Assembly (NCBI GenBank): GCA_025965715.1
Contig: JAOPWJ010000134.1
Span: 1-37,092 of the forward strand
Direction of reading: 5' to 3'
Length of the DNA: 37,092 nt
DNA from: Blastococcus sp.
Lineage (GTDB): Bacteria > Actinomycetota > Actinomycetes > Mycobacteriales > Geodermatophilaceae
Position numbers and translations under genes: made by a program
Notes under the pieces: generated by a model
The model's input: the letters and a program-made list of their open reading frames with translations, nothing else
The model's database searches: none
Told to the model about the DNA's origin: nothing
Shown: in pieces, positions 8,446 through 15,944 of the stretch
How the letters are laid out: every line of letters begins with the position of its first letter
Position numbering within the stretch: the stretch's first letter is position 1

Positions 8446-9618
8446 ATGACCGGCACGGGCTTGGATCGGGTGACCGTCGTGCGCGACGGCAGACCGGTGC
8501 TGCACGACGTGACGCTGCAGGCCGCGGACGGCGAGCTGCTGGTCGTGCTCGGTTCGTCGGGCAGCGGCAAGTCCACGCTGCTGCGGGCGATCGCGGGCCT
8601 CGAGCAGGTCAGCTCCGGCGACGTGTTCATCCGGGGCCGCCGGGTCACCGGGTCGCCCCCTGGTCCGCGACGGGTCGCGATGGTGTTCGAGGGCGCCGCC
8701 CAGCTGATCCCGTTCCTCGACGTGTCCCGCAACCTCGGGTGGGGGCTCGAGATCCAGGGGCGTCCGAGGCCGGAGGTGGAGGAGCGAGTCGGGACCCGGG
8801 CCCGGCAGCTGCGGCTGAGCCGGCTGCTGTCCCGGCGTCCGGGCCAGCTGTCCGGGGGCGAGCGTGGTCTGGTCGGCATCGGTCACGCGCTCGTCCAGGT
8901 GCCCGACGCCTTCCTCCTCGACGAACCGCTCGCCGACCTCGACGCCCAGCAGCGGGCAGACGTGCGCAGGCAGGTCGCGCAGGTCGTGCGCTCGCTCGGC
9001 GTGACCACGTTCTACGTGACCCACGATCAGGCCGAGGGGCTGGCGGTCGCCGATCGGGTCGCGCTGATCCACCAGGGCCGGCTGGTGCAGGTGGGCCGGC
9101 CACGGGACCTCTACGAGCGCCCGGTGAACCTCCAGGTGGCGGGCTTCGTCGGTGCCCCACCGATCGGCCTGCTGCCGGGGCGGCTCGTGGTCGCCGGGGG
9201 GCAGGCCGGCTTCGAAGTGGGCACTCGAACGCTGCCGCTGTGGGGACCGGTTCCACCGCCGCTGCAGGCTTCCGTGGGACGGGAGCTGGTGCTGGGATTG
9301 CGGGCCGAGGACGTGCGCGACGCCGCGGCCGGGCACGGTCCCGACGCGGTGGCGCTGGACGGGCTGGTGACCCAGGTGGAGTACAGCGGGCGGCAGAACG
9401 TGGTCACCGTGGCGGTCGACGCACCGCTGGTCACCGTTCCCGACGCCGATCTGCCCCTCGGCGGATCGTCCGGTGCCACGTTGCGCACGTTCTTCCCGCC
9501 GCGCGCAGCGGTCCGCCTCGGCGAGCGGATCCGTCTCGCCGTCGAGGTGGCGCGCGCGCACGTCTTCGACGTCGCCACCGGGGAGGCGCTCTGGCACCCC
9601 GACGATTCTGGGCGCTGA
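8446..9618 (+). CDS. MalK-type ABC transporter ATPase with atypical Q-loop and signature
   Basis: A 390-residue ATPase: nucleotide-binding domain (about 1-235) and C-terminal TOBE-like regulatory region (about 240-385, with LGLRAEDV and FFPPRAAVRLG). Walker A is GSSGSGKST (36-44), Walker B FLLDE (156-160), D-loop LADLDA, H-loop His193 in VTHDQAEG. The Q-loop normally reads VFQ; here it is VFEG, with Glu82 in place of Gln. The signature is LSGGERGLVGIGHAL instead of LSGGQRQRVAIARAL, losing the usual Arg and Ala positions. No permease or binding protein is encoded nearby. It follows the two-component operon by 160 bp. It may energise a permease encoded elsewhere, or may have altered coupling; both are inference. 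The ATG at 8446 starts the domain. Confidence 0.87.
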   Translation: MTGTGLDRVTVVRDGRPVLHDVTLQAADGELLVVLGSSGSGKSTLLRAIAGLEQVSSGDVFIRGRRVTGSPPGPRRVAMVFEGAAQLIPFLDVSRNLGWGLEIQGRPRPEVEERVGTRARQLRLSRLLSRRPGQLSGGERGLVGIGHALVQVPDAFLLDEPLADLDAQQRADVRRQVAQVVRSLGVTTFYVTHDQAEGLAVADRVALIHQGRLVQVGRPRDLYERPVNLQVAGFVGAPPIGLLPGRLVVAGGQAGFEVGTRTLPLWGPVPPPLQASVGRELVLGLRAEDVRDAAAGHGPDAVALDGLVTQVEYSGRQNVVTVAVDAPLVTVPDADLPLGGSSGATLRTFFPPRAAVRLGERIRLAVEVARAHVFDVATGEALWHPDDSGR

Positions 9619-9651
9619 CGGCTTCGGACCTTCCCGCGGCAACGCCCGAAC

Positions 9652-10680
9652 TCAGGCGAGCGGGACGACGACACCCTCCGTGGCGCTGCGCCGCGCCGCG
9701 TCCAGCACGGTGGCCGTCATGACGGCGTCACGGGGATCGACGGGCACCGATCCCACGCCGCGGACCGCTCGGGCGAAAGCCGGGTAGTACGAGCTCCACC
9801 GGCCGGCTCGGGTCGGCACCGCCTCGCCGTCGTCCCCGCGGTGCACCCGGCCCCATCGTTCGGCCGGCTCGACGCCCCAGCCCGCCCCGAGTGTGGCCGG
9901 CGTCTGCCCGGCGATCAGCGCGTCCTCCTGGCCGTCCATGAGGGCGGTGACGACGTAGCTGCCCGTCGTCCCCGTGGCCCGGAACCGCGGCCCGGGCGCG
10001 CCCTGGCTCCAGCTGCCCGACAGGTGCGACCGCGTGCCATCGACATGGGTGAGGGCAAGGAAGACGTCGTCGTCCAGGCCGTTGTCCCGCAGCCGCCACT
10101 CGGCGTAGACCGACGCCACCGGACCGAGCAGGACCAGCGCCTGGTCGACCAGGTGGCTGCCGAAGTCACGCAGGGTGCCGCCACCCGACGGCGGGGGACC
10201 GGGGTCGGGGTCGAGCCGCTCGAAGCGGGACTCGAACCGGGTCAGCGTGCCCAGCGTCCCGTCCGCGACCAGGGCCCGCAGGGTCAGGAAGTCGGAGTCC
10301 CACCGCCGGTTCTGGTACGGCGAGAGCGGCAGCCCCAGCCGTTCGGCCAGCTCCACGGAACGACGAGCGGCGTCGGCGTCCAGTGCGAACGGCTTGTCGC
10401 ACACCACCGCGAGGCCCAGCTCGAGCGCTTCGTCGGTGAGCCGGCTGTGCGTGTCGGCGGGCGTCGAGATGGCCACCGCCTCGGCGCCGGCGTCGCGAAG
10501 CTCCGCGAGCGAGCCGAACGTCTCGATGCCCGGATGTTCGGAGGTCGCGAGTGCCTGGCGCGCGGGCGACGTGGTGACCACCCCGAGGAAGTCGCACTCC
10601 GGTGCGGCGGCGAGCAACGGCGAGTGGAAGTACCGCCCGCCGAAGCCGTACCCCACCAGACCGAACCGGACAGGCTCCAT
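9652..10680 (-). CDS. Gfo/Idh/MocA-family oxidoreductase
   Basis: A 342-residue NAD(P)-dependent dehydrogenase-type protein. The Rossmann fold opens with RFGLVGYGFGGRYFHSPLL (GxGxxG form). The sugar-dehydrogenase motif E-K-P appears as CDKPFA, and AISTPADTH is also typical. The C-terminal sheet domain contains YQNRRWDSDFLTL, the catalytic-region motif GGTLRDFGSHLVDQALVLLG (Asp and His), and later strands. Such enzymes act on inositols, sugars or related polyols; the substrate cannot be set here. The start at 10680 has AAGGGAA before it. It is convergent with the ABC ATPase (33 bp apart) and divergent from chrA (211 bp). Confidence 0.9.
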   Translation of the reverse strand: MEPVRFGLVGYGFGGRYFHSPLLAAAPECDFLGVVTTSPARQALATSEHPGIETFGSLAELRDAGAEAVAISTPADTHSRLTDEALELGLAVVCDKPFALDADAARRSVELAERLGLPLSPYQNRRWDSDFLTLRALVADGTLGTLTRFESRFERLDPDPGPPPSGGGTLRDFGSHLVDQALVLLGPVASVYAEWRLRDNGLDDDVFLALTHVDGTRSHLSGSWSQGAPGPRFRATGTTGSYVVTALMDGQEDALIAGQTPATLGAGWGVEPAERWGRVHRGDDGEAVPTRAGRWSSYYPAFARAVRGVGSVPVDPRDAVMTATVLDAARRSATEGVVVPLA

Positions 10681-10891
10681 GTCGCGTTCCCTTCGTCGTC
10701 CCTCGGCTGGCGACAGCTTGGTGGACGACGGCCCCCACCGTGCGCGCAGGGCAGCCTCCGTGCCCGGCGCCGACCGGCGATGATGGGCCGCCCCGCCGCG
10801 GCAGCCGCGAGATGGTCGCCAGAGCCGTGACATCGGGCGGCTCCGGGTGCGATCCGGTGGCTTCGGCGCGCAGCGAGAGAGTGGAGGCCCG

Positions 10892-12283
10892 ATGAGCAGC
10901 CACGCGGTCCCGGGCGACCCGGTGCCCGTCGACCCGGCCATTCCGTTCCGGACGGCGGTGGGCGTCTGGTTCGCCATCTCCCTGCAGACCTTCGGGGGGC
11001 CGGCCGGTCAGATCGCCGTCATGCAGCGCACGCTCGTCGAGGACAAGCGGTGGATCGGGCAGCGGCGGTTCCTGCACGCCATGAACTACTGCATGCTCCT
11101 GCCCGGCCCTGAGGCGCAGCAGCTGGCCACCTACATCGGCTGGCTGGTGCACGGCACCCGGGGCGGCCTGGTCGCCGGGGGCCTGTTCGTGCTGCCCGGG
11201 GTCGTCGCCCTGTTGGCGCTGTCGGCCCTGTACGTCGCGTTCGGCTCGACCGTCGCGGTCACCGCGCTGTTCGCCGGGCTCGCCCCCGCGGTGCTGGCGA
11301 TCGTCGTCCAGGCGGTGATCCGGGTCGGCCGACGCGCGTTGACCAGCACCGCGCTGGTCGCCATCGCGGTCACGTCGTTCCTCGCGCTGTTCCTGTTCGC
11401 CGTGCCGTTCCCGGTCGTGGTGCTGGTGGCCGGCGGTGCGGGCTGGGCGCTGGCACGGTGGCGGCCCGGTGCCATGCCGCAGGGGGGAACTGCCGACACC
11501 AGGGACGACGGACCCGCACCGGTCATCCCGGACGACGCATTGCACACCGAACGGCCGTCCGGCCGACGGACGCTGCGGGTGCTCCTCGTCGGCCTGCTGG
11601 TCTGGGGCGTGCCGCTCGCGTCGGTGGCGCTGCTGACCGGCGCGCACAGCGTCTTCACCGAGCAGGGCCTCTTCTTCTCCGGCGCCGCCGTCGTCACGTT
11701 CGGGGGTGCCTACGCCGTCCTCGCCTACGTCGCGCAGCAGGCGGTGCAGGTCTACGGCTGGCTGGCGCCGGGGGAGATGGTCCGCGGTCTGGCGCTCGCC
11801 GAGACGACGCCCGGCCCGCTGATCATGGTCGTGCAGTTCGTGGCCTTCCTGGGCGCCCACCGCGACCCCGGCCCGCTCGACCCGTGGGTCGCGGCTGTCC
11901 TCGCCTCGCTCCTGGTCACCTGGGTGACCTTCGTGCCGAGCTTCCTCTTCGTCCTCCTCGGCGCGCCCTACATGGAGCGGCTGCGGGGCAACCGGTTCCT
12001 GTCGGCGGCACTCACCGGCATCACCGCGGCGGTCGTGGGGGTCATCGCGAACCTGGGGGTCTACTTCGCCGTCCACACGCTCTTCCGGGACACCCGGACG
12101 GTCGACTCGTCGGTGTTCGCCCTGGAGCTGCCCGATCCGTCGACGCTGCGTCCGGTGGGGCTCGCCATAGCGATCGTCGCGGCGGTGCTGATCTTCCGCC
12201 TGCGCTGGTCGGTGCTGCGGACCCTCGGCCTCTGCGCGCTCCTGGGGCTGGCCGCCGGCCTCTCCGGCCTCATGGTGTCCTGA
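10892..12283 (+). CDS. chrA: Chromate transporter, ChrA family (two-domain)
   Basis: A 463-residue membrane protein with two homologous halves, the long ChrA form. Each half carries the family motifs: TFGGPAGQIAVMQ then NYCMLLPGPEAQQLATYIGW in the N-half; VTFGGAYAVLAYVAQQA then ALAETTPGPLIMVVQFVAFLGA in the C-half. A hydrophilic linker of about 40 residues (Gly/Asp/Pro-rich, about 190-232) joins the halves. The family exports chromate in some bacteria; many actinobacterial members are annotated only by homology, so chromate as substrate is inference. ATG at 10892 follows GGAGG with good spacing. Confidence 0.9.
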   Translation: MSSHAVPGDPVPVDPAIPFRTAVGVWFAISLQTFGGPAGQIAVMQRTLVEDKRWIGQRRFLHAMNYCMLLPGPEAQQLATYIGWLVHGTRGGLVAGGLFVLPGVVALLALSALYVAFGSTVAVTALFAGLAPAVLAIVVQAVIRVGRRALTSTALVAIAVTSFLALFLFAVPFPVVVLVAGGAGWALARWRPGAMPQGGTADTRDDGPAPVIPDDALHTERPSGRRTLRVLLVGLLVWGVPLASVALLTGAHSVFTEQGLFFSGAAVVTFGGAYAVLAYVAQQAVQVYGWLAPGEMVRGLALAETTPGPLIMVVQFVAFLGAHRDPGPLDPWVAAVLASLLVTWVTFVPSFLFVLLGAPYMERLRGNRFLSAALTGITAAVVGVIANLGVYFAVHTLFRDTRTVDSSVFALELPDPSTLRPVGLAIAIVAAVLIFRLRWSVLRTLGLCALLGLAAGLSGLMVS

Positions 12284-12653
12284 CGTTCCACCCGGCCGCG
12301 GGTGCCCGCGCGCCGCCCGCGGAGCGTCGTCGTGGGTGGTCGGGGTGGCGCGGCCCCGACGGACAGCCCAGGCGTCCACCGCCACGGGGTCCCATGCTGC
12401 TTCGTGTCCTGCCGGTCGCTGCGCCCGCGGCCGCCGTCACCCCGGTTCCGTGCGCCGCCTCGGCCACGCCGGAACGGGCGCTGGTGGAAACTTTCGGTGC
12501 GCTCAGCGGCGACGCGGCGGCCCGCAGTCCGCAGTTCGGCCACAATGTCAGCGCGGCGGCCCGAAGTTCCGCTACGACGAGTACTGATCGATGGGCGGTC
12601 CCCTGGCGCTCGGCCGGGGCACCGCCGATCCAGTTCGCCATGACAGGGATCCG
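12284..12653. other. Gene-free stretch between chrA and the pilus locus
   Basis: In these 370 bases three overlapping short plus-strand frames stay open, but none has a recognisable domain. One (12394-12657) begins with a hydrophobic run that resembles a signal peptide (MLLRVLPVAAPAAAVTPVPC), then turns to low-information sequence. Short GC-rich direct repeats (GCGGCGGCCCG-like, near 12515-12565) are present. I would not call a gene here. Confidence 0.45.
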
Positions 12654-13313
12654 ATGACCGCACTGCTCGCCGCTGCCGCGGGCCTGCTCGGGCTGGCCGT
12701 CGCAGTTCTCGTCAACCGCGCCGCCGGCCGCTATCCCTGGGACGGGCCGGGGCCCCGCGGCCGGGCGACCGCGGTCCGGCCCCCCGTGGTGGAGATCGGG
12801 ACGGCGCTGCTGTTCGCGCTCGTCGCGCTGCGCTTCGGCTCCTCCTGGGAACTGCCGGCCTACCTCTTCCTCGCCGGGTCCGCGGTGCTCCTGGCCGTCA
12901 TCGATCTGCAGCACCACAAGCTGCCCAACCGGGTGGTTCTCCCGTCGATCGCCGTGGGCGCCGTGCTGCTGACCGGAGCGGCGGCGGGGGAGCAGGCCTG
13001 GCCGGCGCTGCTGCGGGCCGGGGGGGCCGGCACCGTCCTCTTCGCGGTCTATCTGGTGCTCGCGCTGATCTCGCCACGGAGCCTCGGCATGGGCGACGTG
13101 AAGCTTGCGGCCCTCCTCGGGCTCTACCTGGGATGGCTGGGCTGGGGCGCCGTCGTGCTCGGTGCGGCCGCGGGGTTCGCCGTCCAGGCGCTCGTGGCAC
13201 TGGTCCTCCTCGCGGGGCGGCGGGTGAGCCTGCGCGGCGAGCTGCCGTTCGGTCCCGCGATGCTCCTCGGCGCCGCCGTCGTCATCGGCTGGAGCGGTTC
13301 CCTGCTTCCCTGA
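12654..13313 (+). CDS. Prepilin peptidase (type IV A24, TadV/CpaA-like)
   Basis: A 219-residue membrane aspartic protease. The two catalytic aspartates are seen: Asp84 in AVIDLQHHKLPN and Asp148 in the GMGDVK motif. About six hydrophobic segments are present. The N-terminal methyltransferase/zinc domain of full PilD enzymes is absent, as in TadV-type enzymes of Tad systems. It would cleave the Flp pilin and TadE-type pseudopilins downstream at the membrane. ATG at 12654 has ACAGGGA before it; a nearby ATG (12640) is out of frame. It lies 186 bp before flp and may have its own promoter. Confidence 0.9.
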   Translation: MTALLAAAAGLLGLAVAVLVNRAAGRYPWDGPGPRGRATAVRPPVVEIGTALLFALVALRFGSSWELPAYLFLAGSAVLLAVIDLQHHKLPNRVVLPSIAVGAVLLTGAAAGEQAWPALLRAGGAGTVLFAVYLVLALISPRSLGMGDVKLAALLGLYLGWLGWGAVVLGAAAGFAVQALVALVLLAGRRVSLRGELPFGPAMLLGAAVVIGWSGSLLP

Positions 13314-13415
13314 GCAGCCCGTCGGCGCTCACACAGCGTGACTTCGAGTGCGTTCGTGCACCCGTAGGAGTGGCCGGTCTCCTCCATGAGAGGGGTTCAC
13401 CCTCAAGTCGGCCGG

Positions 13416-13431
13416 GATGTCGCACGACATC
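13416..13431. promoter_or_regulatory. Palindrome GATGTCG-CA-CGACATC upstream of flp
   Basis: Perfect 7-base arms around two bases, 69 bp before the flp start, in the 186-bp gap after the peptidase gene. Size and place suit a dimeric regulator's operator for pilin expression. No regulator is encoded next to it, and promoter elements around it are not clear. Confidence 0.45.
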
Positions 13432-13499
13432 ACTCCCACAGCCGCGAGGCCGGGTCACCCGATCCGGACCGGCCGGCCGACACCCCTCAGGAGCAGCAC

Positions 13500-13709
13500 G
13501 TGCAGAAGGCCTACGCCACCCTTGTCAGCCTCATCGCCATCGCCCAGGACCGCCTCGAGCGGGACGAGAAGGGTGCGACCGCCGTCGAGTACGGCCTCAT
13601 GGTCGGCCTGATCGCCGTCGTGATCATCGGTGCCGTCACCCTGCTGGGTGGCGAGCTCAAGAGCCTGTTCGAGACCGTCCAGGGCAAGCTCGGCGCCATC
13701 CCCAAGTGA
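13500..13709 (+). CDS. flp: Flp-type (type IVb) pilin precursor
   Basis: A 69-residue pilin. A leader of about 24 residues (MQKAYATLVSLIAIAQDRLERDEKG) ends in Gly and is followed by ATAVEYG, the class IVb cleavage motif with Glu at +5 and Tyr at +6. A hydrophobic helix (LMVGLIAVVIIGAVTLLGG) and a short polar end complete the mature pilin of about 44 residues. The GTG at 13500 was chosen because AGGAG lies 8 bases before it; the frame is open back to 13386 but that gives an unusual leader. The strong hairpin just after the gene would raise pilin over downstream products. Confidence 0.92.
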   Translation: MQKAYATLVSLIAIAQDRLERDEKGATAVEYGLMVGLIAVVIIGAVTLLGGELKSLFETVQGKLGAIPK

Positions 13710-13740
13710 CCTCGCACTGAGTCCAGGTCGCGGCTGTCCC

Positions 13741-13777
13741 GGCGCAGCGGCCCCGCACCACGCGGGGCCGCTGCGCC
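13741..13777 (+). terminator. 16-bp-stem hairpin after flp (attenuator-like)
   Basis: GGCGCAGCGGCCCCGC (13741-13756) and its exact complement (13762-13777) enclose the loop ACCAC, 31 bases after the flp stop and 28 bases before the tadE start. No T-tract follows. It is likely to stop most transcripts after flp or protect its 3' end, with read-through for the assembly genes. Confidence 0.8.
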
Positions 13778-13805
13778 GCTGCACGAGGAGAGGTGGTGAG
13801 CGGGA

Positions 13806-14216
13806 ATGCGGATGCGGCTGCGTCACGAGCGCGGTGCCAGCGCGGTGGAGTTCGCCTTCATCCTTCCGCTGCTCATCCTGCTCGTGCTCGGCATCGCCGA
13901 GTTCGGCCACGCCTTCCAGGTGCAGGGAACGCTCTCGGCCGCCGCCCGCGAAGGCGTGCGGGCGATGGCGCTGCGCAACGACCCGGCCGACGCCCGTGCC
14001 GTCGTCCGGGACGCCGCGTCATTCCTGGATCCCGGCATCACCGACGCGCAGATCTCGATCAAGGTCGTGGGCGGCACCGCGACCACCTGCCCTGCGACCG
14101 ACGCCGGCACGACCGCCGTGCGCCTCACCATCACCTATCCGATGCCCTTCCTCACGAGCTTCTTCGGGTCGAGCGTCACTCTGACCGGAACGGGGGTCAT
14201 GCGATGCAACGGATGA
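13806..14216 (+). CDS. tadE: TadE-like pseudopilin
   Basis: A 136-residue protein with the TadE plan: basic N-terminus (MRMRLRHERG), cleavage site G|ASAVEF with Glu at +5, then a long hydrophobic segment (FAFILPLLILLVLGIAEFG), followed by about 100 extracytoplasmic residues with AAREGVRAMAL, usual for the family. Two cysteines lie in the exported part (TTCPATD and the terminal MRCNG), possibly a disulfide. ATG at 13806 has AGGAGAGG upstream. The last 13 bases overlap the next gene, so translation is probably coupled. Confidence 0.88.
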   Translation: MRMRLRHERGASAVEFAFILPLLILLVLGIAEFGHAFQVQGTLSAAAREGVRAMALRNDPADARAVVRDAASFLDPGITDAQISIKVVGGTATTCPATDAGTTAVRLTITYPMPFLTSFFGSSVTLTGTGVMRCNG

Positions 14217-15181
14217 CCGGCCGTCTCCGCCGCCGGGTCGCCGGCGAGCGCGGCGCCGCCGCGGTGATGCTCTCGCTGCTCCTCGTGCCGATGCTCGGCT
14301 TCGCCGCCATCGCCGTCGACGTGGGGTCGCTCTACGCCGAGCGCGCCCGGCTCCAGGTAGCGGCCGATGCCGCCGCGATCGCCGTCGCGCAGGACTGCTC
14401 CCGCGGCAACTGCGGCGACATGCTGGCCACGGCGCAGAGCCTGGTCACCGCCAACGACGGCGACGCGACGGCGGCGCACCCGGAGCTCACCAGCGACCCG
14501 CACACCGTCACCGTCACCGGGAGCACCCCCGAGGAGCACTGGTTCGCCCCCGTCATCGGCTTCGACTCGACCGCCGTCTCCGCGACCGCGACCGTCGGCT
14601 GGGGCGGCCCGAGCAACGGCACGGCACTCCTGCCGCTCGCCTTCTCCTGGTGCTCCTTCAAGGCTCAGACGGGCGGCGGCATCCCGTCGACCACGACCCT
14701 GCAGACCATCCTGCTGAGCAAGACCGCCGACGCACCGCAATGCGTCGGGCCCTCCGGCCTGAACGTTCCCGGGGGCTTCGGCTACCTCGTGACCGACCCC
14801 GGGACCTGCAAGGTCACCAGCGCCATCCACCGGTGGATGTACTCCGACACCGGCAACGGGCCCCCCTCGGCCTGCGCGTCCAAGGACTTCTCCGCCTTCC
14901 TCGGCAAGACGGTGCTGATGCCGATCTATGACTCGGTCGACGGACAGGGGAGCAGCGGCCGGTACCGGGTGTACGGCTACGCGGCCTTCCACCTGACCGG
15001 CTATCACCTGGTCCCCGGCCAGTTCAGCACCCAGAACAAGCTGTGCGGTCAGGGGCAGGGCAGCAACGACAAGCGCTGCGTGACCGGCTACTTCACCCGC
15101 TTCGTCGAACTCTCCGACGCCTGGAACTACAGCCCGGACGCACCGCAGCTGGGCTCCTCCGTCCTCCGACTGATCCGATGA
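14204..15181 (+). CDS. TadG-like pilus assembly protein with cysteine-rich exported domain
   Basis: A 325-residue protein. The N-terminus has RVAGERGAAAVMLSLLLVP, a hydrophobic segment and DVGSLYAERARLQVAADAAAIA, which is the TadG/Flp-associated pattern. Its ERGAAAVML lacks the Glu at +5 that Flp and TadE carry, so it may be an uncleaved anchor. The exported part (about 55-325) contains repeated cysteines (DCSRGNC, WCSF, PQCVG, GTCKV, SACAS, KLCGQ, RCVTG), consistent with several disulfides, and no von Willebrand domain that I can see. It overlaps tadE by 13 bases and lies 13 bp before cpaB. Confidence 0.82.
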   Translation: MQRMTGRLRRRVAGERGAAAVMLSLLLVPMLGFAAIAVDVGSLYAERARLQVAADAAAIAVAQDCSRGNCGDMLATAQSLVTANDGDATAAHPELTSDPHTVTVTGSTPEEHWFAPVIGFDSTAVSATATVGWGGPSNGTALLPLAFSWCSFKAQTGGGIPSTTTLQTILLSKTADAPQCVGPSGLNVPGGFGYLVTDPGTCKVTSAIHRWMYSDTGNGPPSACASKDFSAFLGKTVLMPIYDSVDGQGSSGRYRVYGYAAFHLTGYHLVPGQFSTQNKLCGQGQGSNDKRCVTGYFTRFVELSDAWNYSPDAPQLGSSVLRLIR

Positions 15182-15194
15182 AGGGACGCCTCTC

Positions 15195-15944
15195 GTGAGA
15201 CGACGTCTTGTCGCCGCCTCCGCGGCCCTCGTCCTGTTCGTCGTCGGCGCGCTGGTGCTGGTGGCCTACGTGCGCGGCGCGGACGCCCGCGCCCTCGCCG
15301 GCGCGCAGCCCGTCCAGGTGCTGGTCGTGGACCAGCCGGTTCCCGCCGGCACTCCCGGCGAGGAGCTGGCCGAGTACGTCCGCAGCGACATCCTGCCGGC
15401 CAAGGCCGCGGTCGAGGGCCGGGTCGCCGACCTCGCCGCCCTCGACGGCCTGGTCGCCACCACCGACCTCGAGCCCGGCGAGCAGCTGCTCGCCAGCCGG
15501 TTCGAGCAGCCCGACCAACGTCAGGCGGCAGGGACTGTCCAGGTCCCGACGGGTCTGCAGGAGGTCAGCGTGCTGCTCGACCCGCAGCGCGCAGTGGGCG
15601 GCCGGCTGGCCGCCGGCGACACGGTGGGCGTCTACCTGTCCCAGGTGCTCGGTGACCTGAAGCAGACACACGGCGTCCTGCACCGCGTGCTCGTCACCCA
15701 GGTGCAGGGCGCGCCCGCGGCGCCGGACCCCGCGGCCGCGGCGGGCACGGAGACGGCGGCGTCGAGCAGTGCCCCGGCGTCGAGCCTGATGGTCACGCTG
15801 GCCGTCGACGCCCAGGACGCCGAGACGGTGATCTTCGGCGCGGAGCACGGAACCCTCTGGCTCTCGCTGGAGCCCGAGGGCTCGGAGACCGGCGGCACGC
15901 GCGTGGTCCAGCCCGAGAACGTCTACGGAGGAGTGCCCCGATGA
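15195..15944 (+). CDS. cpaB: CpaB/RcpC-type Flp pilus assembly protein (SAF domain)
   Basis: A 249-residue protein: one N-terminal membrane anchor (RRLVAASAALVLFVVGALVLVAYV), then a SAF-type region (VLVVDQPVPAGTP, VATTDLEPGEQLLASRF) and the RcpC part (VSVLLDPQRAVGGRLAAGDTVGVYL). An Ala/Ser-rich linker (about 175-195) precedes the last strands. In Gram-negatives CpaB works with the secretin, absent here; in actinobacteria it is retained in Tad loci with an unclear role. The start is GTG at 15195. It overlaps cpaE by 4 bases (ATGA). Confidence 0.88.
   Translation: MRRRLVAASAALVLFVVGALVLVAYVRGADARALAGAQPVQVLVVDQPVPAGTPGEELAEYVRSDILPAKAAVEGRVADLAALDGLVATTDLEPGEQLLASRFEQPDQRQAAGTVQVPTGLQEVSVLLDPQRAVGGRLAAGDTVGVYLSQVLGDLKQTHGVLHRVLVTQVQGAPAAPDPAAAAGTETAASSSAPASSLMVTLAVDAQDAETVIFGAEHGTLWLSLEPEGSETGGTRVVQPENVYGGVPR

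Noticed and set aside
10166-12385. 739-residue minus-strand open frame opposite chrA and reaching into the oxidoreductase gene
   Set aside because: Low-complexity Arg/Gly/Asp/Gln translation, no ribosome binding site or family; a shadow of the real genes.
12394-12657. Possible secreted protein of about 87 residues
   Set aside because: Only the first 20 residues look like a signal peptide; the rest has no pattern, there is no good ribosome binding site, and other frames are equally open.
13386-13499. Longer pilin with 38 extra residues
   Set aside because: It would give an atypical leader and run through the palindrome; GTG 13500 has AGGAG at the right distance.
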